This document shows, piece after piece, positions 59,037-64,000 of a DNA stretch of 64,000 bases. The position numbers and the translations under genes were made by a program. Origin of the DNA: Arthrobacter sp. 9AX (lineage in GTDB: Bacteria; Actinomycetota; Actinomycetes; Actinomycetales; Micrococcaceae); assembly GCF_902506095.1 (NCBI RefSeq), contig NZ_LR733293.1, forward strand, positions 124,001 through 188,000. The letters are read 5' to 3'. Position 1 is the stretch's first letter. Each line of letters opens with the position of its first letter. The notes under the pieces are model-generated. The model ran no database searches. It had not been told where the DNA came from and worked only from the letters and a program-made list of their open reading frames with translations.

Positions 59037-59948
59037 CTAGATGGTGACGTTGAGCCCCGCCGTGTAGCCCGCCGCGGCCGAGCCGGTCATGGCAGCAAGC
59101 TGATAGATCCCGCCGTCGTCGCCGAACACGTTGTCCGACTGCAGCGTGGTCCGGGGAAAGTTCTGTGCGCTGGACCCGTACCCTGCCGTGGCATACACGT
59201 CCTCGCACGCCGCCTTCGTCAGGGCCATCTGCGAAACGGCCAGCACCTGGCCGGCAGCTGTCGCGTTGCTCATGGACTCGAAGACCTCGAAATGGATGTG
59301 TGGCCAGCGGCCCATGTACGCGCCGGGGAAGATCGATTTGAAGGTGACCTGGCCGTTCGCATCAGCCTCCTGGACTCCCCGGAGGAAGTTCTCGTTTTCG
59401 AGGCCCGTATCGTACATCGAGTACTTCCCATTGCTGTCGCAGTGCCAGGCATACACTGCCGCACCAGTCAACGGGACACAGCCGTTTGCGTTGTCCAGCA
59501 GCGTCAGCGTGAAGGTCAGCGGTACACCCGGGGCTTTGGCGGTCCCCGTCCCGAAGCTGGAGGTGATGTCCTTCCGCACCACTCCAGAGGCTTCGAGGAC
59601 GTTCGGTCCATTCGAGCCGTCGCCCGGGTACGGTCCGGCTGTTTCCTGTGGAATCTCGACACCGCATTCGGCGATGGCCCGGGTCAGCGCGGGGGACGGC
59701 GAAGCAGTGGCCGCAGCGGATCCGGACGCCGTTGGGGATGCGCTGCTGGCAGTGGCTGCAGCGGCCGACGCCGACGGGCTGGCACTGGTGCTGGATCCTC
59801 CTGGTGTGCAGGCAGCCAAGGCAGCCGCAGTGCCTCCGGCGCCAAGGAAGATGCCCAGGGAGCGGCGGCTCATGAGCGTGGACAGGTCGAACTCCAAGCC
59901 GCGGTCGTGGTCAGGATGGGGAAGGTTGTTGGTCATGCCACCATCCAA
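59037..59948 (-). CDS. Secreted intradiol ring-cleavage dioxygenase-like protein
   Basis: A 303-residue protein with a likely Tat signal and lipobox: MSRRSLGIFLGAGG then ALAACT, followed by a low-complexity Ala/Ser/Thr linker (about 50-85). The beta-sandwich matches the intradiol dioxygenase / protocatechuate 3,4-dioxygenase beta fold: QETAGPYPGD, TGAAVYAWHCDSNGKYSMY, and FPGAYMGRWPHIHFEV, which contains a tyrosine and two histidines in the place of the Fe(III) ligands. A second ligand tyrosine may be in AWHCDSNGKYSMY. Such exported forms exist in actinobacteria with unknown substrates. In-frame ATG at 59936 is an alternative start. Confidence 0.84.
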   Translation of the reverse strand: MDGGMTNNLPHPDHDRGLEFDLSTLMSRRSLGIFLGAGGTAAALAACTPGGSSTSASPSASAAAATASSASPTASGSAAATASPSPALTRAIAECGVEIPQETAGPYPGDGSNGPNVLEASGVVRKDITSSFGTGTAKAPGVPLTFTLTLLDNANGCVPLTGAAVYAWHCDSNGKYSMYDTGLENENFLRGVQEADANGQVTFKSIFPGAYMGRWPHIHFEVFESMSNATAAGQVLAVSQMALTKAACEDVYATAGYGSSAQNFPRTTLQSDNVFGDDGGIYQLAAMTGSAAAGYTAGLNVTI

Positions 59949-59998
59949 CCTTCCCGGCCTGTCGCGTGCATAGGCCGTTCCTGTGCGCGCGCCGGGCG

Positions 59999-60691
59999 TC
60001 AGTAGTCCGGGTTGCTCGGCACCACCAGGCCGGTCTCGTAGGCGTACACCACTGCCTGGACGCGGTCGCGGAGATGAAGCTTGGTGAGGATGCGCCGCAC
60101 GTGGGTCTTCACCGTCGCCTCGGACAGGAAGTACCTGTGGGCGATCTCCGCGTTGGACAGTCCTTCGGCCATGGCCTCAAGCATCTCCGTTTCCCGGGGC
60201 GTCAGGTCGGCCAGAAGCGGATCCGGCGCCGGCGGCGCAGGAGCCGGTTTCCTGGCACCCCGCACATACGTCTCGAGCAGCCGCTGCGTAATCCTCGGCG
60301 CCACCACGGCGTCACCGCTGGCCACCACCCGTACGGCACCGATCAGGTCTTGCGGCGCCGCGTCCTTCAGGAGGAACGCGGATGCGCCCGCCTGCAGGCC
60401 CGCGAAGGCATACTCGTCCACATCGAAAGTGGTCAGGATGATGACCCTCGAACACGCGCCGGACTCCGTGATGGCCCGGGTGGCTTCAATACCGTCCAGC
60501 ACGGGCATCCGCACATCCATCAGCACCACGTCCGGGGCGAGTTCACGGACCAGCCGGACGGCCTCGGCACCATTGGAGGCCTCACCCACAATGCGCAGGT
60601 CCTCCTCGCCTTCCAGGATGAGCCGGAACCCCATCCGGAGCAGGGGCTGGTCATCAACCAGCAGGACCGTGATAGCTGGATTGATCGTCAT
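59999..60691 (-). CDS. NarL/FixJ-family response regulator
   Basis: A 230-residue DNA-binding regulator. Receiver domain: acidic pair in [18 protein letters not shown], phosphoryl-accepting aspartate in [18 protein letters not shown], threonine and lysine in [12 protein letters not shown] and [13 protein letters not shown]. Lux[26 protein letters not shown] ... [21 protein letters not shown]. The start overlaps the stop of the kinase gene by four bases (ATGA), so the pair is coupled. Last gene of an operon with an ABC transporter, which it probably controls. Confidence 0.94.
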   Translation of the reverse strand: MTINPAITVLLVDDQPLLRMGFRLILEGEEDLRIVGEASNGAEAVRLVRELAPDVVLMDVRMPVLDGIEATRAITESGACSRVIILTTFDVDEYAFAGLQAGASAFLLKDAAPQDLIGAVRVVASGDAVVAPRITQRLLETYVRGARKPAPAPPAPDPLLADLTPRETEMLEAMAEGLSNAEIAHRYFLSEATVKTHVRRILTKLHLRDRVQAVVYAYETGLVVPSNPDY

Positions 60692-62073
60692 GCTTTCCCT
60701 TGCAGTTCGTGCGGACGGAAGGATCCGGAAACGTCGTCCCCGGGCCAGGACAGGACGGCGTGCACCCGCCAGCCGCGGCCGCTGCGGCCGGCTTCCACGG
60801 TGCCGGCATAAATCCGGGCGCGCTCAGCCATTCCGGCGATGCCCTGCCCGGTTCCATACGACGCGCCAAACGAAGTTCCAGACGGGGTTCCGTAGGAGCC
60901 GTGCCCGGCGGCGGAAGTGCCGCCGCCTTCAGGCGGGACGCTGCCGGGAACTCCCGCGCCGTCGTCGACCACGTCAATGGTGACCGTTGAACCGGCGCGG
61001 ACGATCGAGACATCGACCCGCCCCAGTGAGCGGCCGTACCGGAGAACGTTGGTCAGCGATTCCTGGACGATCCGGTACACCGTGAGCTGGAAGGCGGCGT
61101 CATCAGGCAGCGCCGGGCCGGTGTGGGAGTAATGCACGGGCAGGCCCGCCGTGCGGAACCCTTCAAGGAGCTTGGACAGGCCGTCCCCGGAAGCCGGCGG
61201 CAGCCGCGGTGCCGCCCGGCCGTCGTCGCGAAGGACACCCAGCACGCGGCGCATGTCTGCCAGGGCGGCGCGGCCCGTCCGGGACAGTTCTGCGAGCACC
61301 TCGCCGGCGCGCTCCGGGCTCTTCCGGACCACGACGGCGGCCCCGTCGGACAGGCTGACCATCACCGTCAGCGAGTGGGCCACGACGTCGTGCATCTCCC
61401 GGGCTATCCGGTTCCGTTCGTCGACGGACGCCAGGGCCGCAGTCCTCGCCGCCCAGGCCGCGATCTCCTGCTCGTGTTCGCGCCGCTGGCGGACCGAGAT
61501 GCCGATCCCTGTGGCGATGACATTGGACAGCGCGATGGTGGCGCCGGTGGCGATGCTGGTCAGGAGTTGGAAGTCGTCCGGATTGAGCGTGGCATCGTGG
61601 ACGAGTGCTTTGTCCATCGGGCCAACGGCGGCCAGGAGGTAGAGAAGGGCAAGCGGCGCGGTGGCCACAGCCATCGTGGTCATGGCGAAGCGGCGGGTGT
61701 GTGCCACTGCCACCGCATAGAGGGAAAACCACAGCCCGGCAGAGACGTTGGAGCCCCAGGGATGCAGCAGCGTAACGGCAACCTCCGCCACAGCTACAAA
61801 CGCCACAAGGCCCACCGGATAGAAACGCCGCAGGAACATCGCCGCGGCAACGGCAGCCAGCAGGGCTGCCGCAAGCCAATTTCCGGAGCCGACGGCGTCC
61901 ACCGCCGTGGGTGCCACCAGCAGGCTGTAGCTGAGCGCCACCAGCCCATCCATAACCCTGGGATGGCGGTACAGGTAACGCCTGAGCAGTCCCCTTCGCC
62001 TGGCGGTGAGCTCGGCAAGGGACGCGTCGGCCTGGCTGGCCGGCGCGTCCCTGGGTCCTGAGTTTTCTGTCAT
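60688..62073 (-). CDS. NarL-type sensor histidine kinase (HisKA_3)
   Basis: A 461-residue membrane kinase. About six hydrophobic helices lie in residues 40-200 with almost no outer domain, as in intramembrane-sensing kinases. The HisKA_3 dimerisation helix is [22 protein letters not shown], with the histidine in MHDVVAHS as phosphoacceptor; the HATPase domain has an N box near [16 protein letters not shown] and [12 protein letters not shown] Gly/Ser-rich insert of about 30 residues separates this from [19 protein letters not shown]. Partner regulator follows directly; the ABC permease ends 23 bases upstream. Confidence 0.92.
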   Translation of the reverse strand: MTENSGPRDAPASQADASLAELTARRRGLLRRYLYRHPRVMDGLVALSYSLLVAPTAVDAVGSGNWLAAALLAAVAAAMFLRRFYPVGLVAFVAVAEVAVTLLHPWGSNVSAGLWFSLYAVAVAHTRRFAMTTMAVATAPLALLYLLAAVGPMDKALVHDATLNPDDFQLLTSIATGATIALSNVIATGIGISVRQRREHEQEIAAWAARTAALASVDERNRIAREMHDVVAHSLTVMVSLSDGAAVVVRKSPERAGEVLAELSRTGRAALADMRRVLGVLRDDGRAAPRLPPASGDGLSKLLEGFRTAGLPVHYSHTGPALPDDAAFQLTVYRIVQESLTNVLRYGRSLGRVDVSIVRAGSTVTIDVVDDGAGVPGSVPPEGGGTSAAGHGSYGTPSGTSFGASYGTGQGIAGMAERARIYAGTVEAGRSGRGWRVHAVLSWPGDDVSGSFRPHELQGKA

Positions 62074-62096
62074 ATCCTTCTTATATTCCCGGCAGG

Positions 62097-62993
62097 TTAT
62101 ACATCCCGTTTCTTCAGTGTAATCATCGCCGGGACCAGGAACAGCAGCACATAGCCCAGGAAGATCAGGCCTCCGTGCCAGGGATCGATGGTGCCGTCGG
62201 TGTGTCCGATCGACAGGAACCGGCCGCCGGCTTCGCTGGGAATGTACTGCGGGACGTACTTCCAGAACTCCCCCGGGATGAGGGTCATGAAGCTCGCCGC
62301 GATGGACAGGACGAAGAACAGAGCCACCAGGACCGTGATGCCGCCGGCCGAGTTGCGCAGCAGCGTTCCCAGGGACAGTCCGATCAGGGCAACGCCTGCC
62401 ACGTACAGGCCACCGGTGAAGATGCTGTAAAGCACACCATCCGTGGACCAGTCGAGGTCGAAGCCGATCCCCTGGAACACCGGCATGGCAATCAGGAAGG
62501 TGGCAACGCCGGCAACGGTGGTGATGACGTACGAAATGACCGCGAGGATGATCGCCTTGGCTGCGAAGGCAGGGGTACGCCGCGGAACGGCATTCATGGT
62601 GGAACGGATCATGCCGGTGGCGTACTCGGAGGACATAAAGAGGACCGCGAGCGAGCCGAGGATCAGGATGCCGATCTGGAGCCCGGCGTTGGGCAGGTTG
62701 TAGAGGTCAAAGCCGGAGCCTGGCGGGAACGACTTTTCCAGCATTTCGGGAGTCATCGTCTGGCCCTGGTCCCTGGCGGTGCGGATCATGTCGTCGAGGT
62801 AGGTATAGCGGATCAGCACTGCCAGAGCCCCCACCCCCACGATGGCTACCAGGGTCAGCAGCAGGAGGATGCGGGTGGACAGCAGCGACCACAGCTTGAT
62901 CCATTCGGACCGCAGCACGCCGGCAAAGGTCACTCCCCGTGAACCTGCTGAGGAACTGGTGGGGGCGGTACGGGTTTCAGTCATGGTGCTCAT
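62097..62993 (-). CDS. ABC-2-type transporter permease
   Basis: Six-helix permease of 298 residues. After a polar start it reads VTFAGVLRSEWIKLWSLLSTRILLLLTL, the usual beginning of actinobacterial ABC-2 permeases (block SEWIKLWSLLSTR), has one long outer segment (about 75-105), and YATGMIRSTMNAVPRRTPAFAAKA, the coupling-helix pattern. It pairs with the ATPase gene six bases upstream. Transporters next to intramembrane kinases often export or resist membrane-active peptides; that role is inferred. Confidence 0.9.
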   Translation of the reverse strand: MSTMTETRTAPTSSSAGSRGVTFAGVLRSEWIKLWSLLSTRILLLLTLVAIVGVGALAVLIRYTYLDDMIRTARDQGQTMTPEMLEKSFPPGSGFDLYNLPNAGLQIGILILGSLAVLFMSSEYATGMIRSTMNAVPRRTPAFAAKAIILAVISYVITTVAGVATFLIAMPVFQGIGFDLDWSTDGVLYSIFTGGLYVAGVALIGLSLGTLLRNSAGGITVLVALFFVLSIAASFMTLIPGEFWKYVPQYIPSEAGGRFLSIGHTDGTIDPWHGGLIFLGYVLLFLVPAMITLKKRDV

Positions 62994-62998
62994 CGTCC

Positions 62999-63946
62999 TT
63001 ACTTGCCTGCCGCTGCCGGGGCGGAGACTGCGGGTCCGCCGGTCAGGTGTGAGTGGTATTCCACTTCGTCCTTGGTGAGGTCGAAGTATGCGTCCTCCAG
63101 CGAGGACAGCTGCGGGGTGAGTTCGTAAACCAGCACATGGTTATCCAGGGCAATCCGCGCGATCTGGCGCGAATCCATTCCTGTTACTTCAAGGGTTTCC
63201 GGCTCGCTCTGGTCCACGGTGACGCCGTCGCCGGCCAGGAGGGCAGACAGTTCCAGTGCCTCCCCCGTGCGGACCAGCGTCTTGGCCTGCCTGGTTCCGG
63301 CGATAATCTCCTTCACGGGTGCGTCAGCGATGATCCGGCCGCGGCCGATGACGATCAGGTGGTCTGCGGTCTGCGCCATCTCGCTCATCAGGTGCGAGGA
63401 CAGGAAGATCGTTTTGCCCTGGTTCGCCAGGTACCGGACGAGGTTGCGGACCCACAGCACGCCCTCCGGGTCCAAACCGTTGACGGGCTCGTCCAGGATC
63501 AGGGTCTGGGGATCGCCGAGCAGCGCCGCGGCAATCCCCAGCCGCTGGCCCATGCCCAGGGAGAACCCGCCGGCCTTCTTCCGAGCTACAGCCTCAAGGC
63601 CGGTCATCTCAATGACTTCGCGGACCCTGGCTTTGGGAATGCCGTGGGTGGCGGCCATGGCGAGCAGGTGGTTGTAGGCGCTGCGGCTCGTGTGGACGGC
63701 CTTGGCATCGAGCAGGGCGCCCACCTCATGCAGCGGTGCCTTGTGGTGCGCGTACGGCAGGCCGTTAACGGTGACCGAGCCGGACGTCGGCCGGTCCAGT
63801 CCCATCACCATCCGCATGGTGGTGGACTTGCCGGCCCCGTTCGGACCCAAAAAGCCCGTGACGAGCCCTGGTTGCACGGTGAAACTGACCCCGGCCACCG
63901 CGGTTTTTCCGCCGTAAACCTTGGTCAGGCCTGTTGCCTCAATCAT
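62999..63946 (-). CDS. ABC transporter ATP-binding protein
   Basis: ATPase subunit of 315 residues for the neighbouring permease. Walker A GPNGAGKST, Q-loop region GALLDAKAVH, ABC signature FSLGMGQRLGIA, Walker B LILDEPVNGLDPEG and the switch histidine in FLSSHLMSEMAQTADH are complete. A C-terminal domain of about 90 residues (VTGMDSRQIARIALDNHVLVYELTPQLSSLEDAYFDLT, ending SLEDAYFDLTKDEVEYHS) is as in other multidrug/antibiotic ATPases. First gene of the four-gene operon whose other products are permease, kinase and response regulator. Confidence 0.94.
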   Translation of the reverse strand: MIEATGLTKVYGGKTAVAGVSFTVQPGLVTGFLGPNGAGKSTTMRMVMGLDRPTSGSVTVNGLPYAHHKAPLHEVGALLDAKAVHTSRSAYNHLLAMAATHGIPKARVREVIEMTGLEAVARKKAGGFSLGMGQRLGIAAALLGDPQTLILDEPVNGLDPEGVLWVRNLVRYLANQGKTIFLSSHLMSEMAQTADHLIVIGRGRIIADAPVKEIIAGTRQAKTLVRTGEALELSALLAGDGVTVDQSEPETLEVTGMDSRQIARIALDNHVLVYELTPQLSSLEDAYFDLTKDEVEYHSHLTGGPAVSAPAAAGK

Positions 63947-64000
63947 GGATTGTTTCCTTCGGACGGCAGCATGGGCTGCGGAGGACGTTGCTGGGACAGT

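Noticed and set aside
1..64000. tRNA genes or insertion sequences
   Set aside because: None recognised: no cloverleaf with a T-arm outside coding regions, and no transposase-like protein.

Overview
The window looks like chromosome of a high-G+C actinobacterium of the Micrococcaceae, closest in feel to Arthrobacter or Pseudarthrobacter. This rests on base composition, gene content and family recognition (LigC-type ligase, DUF2277, CGNR zinc finger, class F sortase, CsoR/CopZ/CopA set, rpsF-ssb-rpsR-rplI operon, dnaB without an intein), not on a database search. No tRNA, rRNA, CRISPR array, transposase or prophage gene was seen.

Layout. 1-6 kb: ATP-dependent DNA ligase cut by the window edge, AEC transporter, PLP aminotransferase, a MoaD-like sulfur carrier overlapping a BNR-propeller gene, small hypotheticals. 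6-8.4 kb: a secreted Val/Pro-rich stalk protein with a possible unusual sorting signal, a class F sortase, a universal stress protein. 8.4-11.7 kb: a structured non-coding stretch ending in a strong terminator, then a copper module (two CsoR operators, csoR, chaperone, copA). 11.7-17 kb: DUF2277, a lone WXG100 protein, divergent EamA exporter and CGNR regulator, and a translationally coupled GT2/GMC-oxidoreductase pair. 17-26.8 kb: membrane proteins, MATE exporter, DoxX, double-hotdog thioesterase, dnaB with a DnaA-box-rich upstream gap, an L7/L12-CTD-like protein, FMN reductase, PhzF. 26.8-28.7 kb: rplI, rpsR, ssb and rpsF, with a leader that fits the S6:S18 autoregulatory fold. 28.9-30.3 kb: amino acid permease.

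30.7-50 kb is the main accessory region. A large LuxR-type ATPase regulator precedes a long, tightly overlapping polysaccharide operon: polyprenyl-phosphate sugar transferase, sugar-nucleotide enzymes (Gfo/Idh/MocA, SDR, two DegT aminotransferases, NeuD/PglD-like acyltransferase), at least four glycosyltransferases, Wzx-like flippase, Wzy-like polymerase, Wzz-like chain-length protein and a secreted TIM-barrel-like lipoprotein. The parts fit a Wzx/Wzy-type pathway for a surface polysaccharide carrying an acylated amino sugar. Converging on it from the other strand (50-57.4 kb) are a WecG/TagA-GT2 fusion and a 1837-residue secreted multidomain protein with four DUF4082 domains, whose mRNA leader can fold into a three-way junction.

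57.7-64 kb: M18 aminopeptidase, a secreted intradiol-dioxygenase-like protein, and a four-gene operon of ABC transporter plus NarL-type two-component system. Many start codons were moved from the longest reading frame to fit Shine-Dalgarno sites, stop/start overlaps and family starts; these choices are stated per entry.
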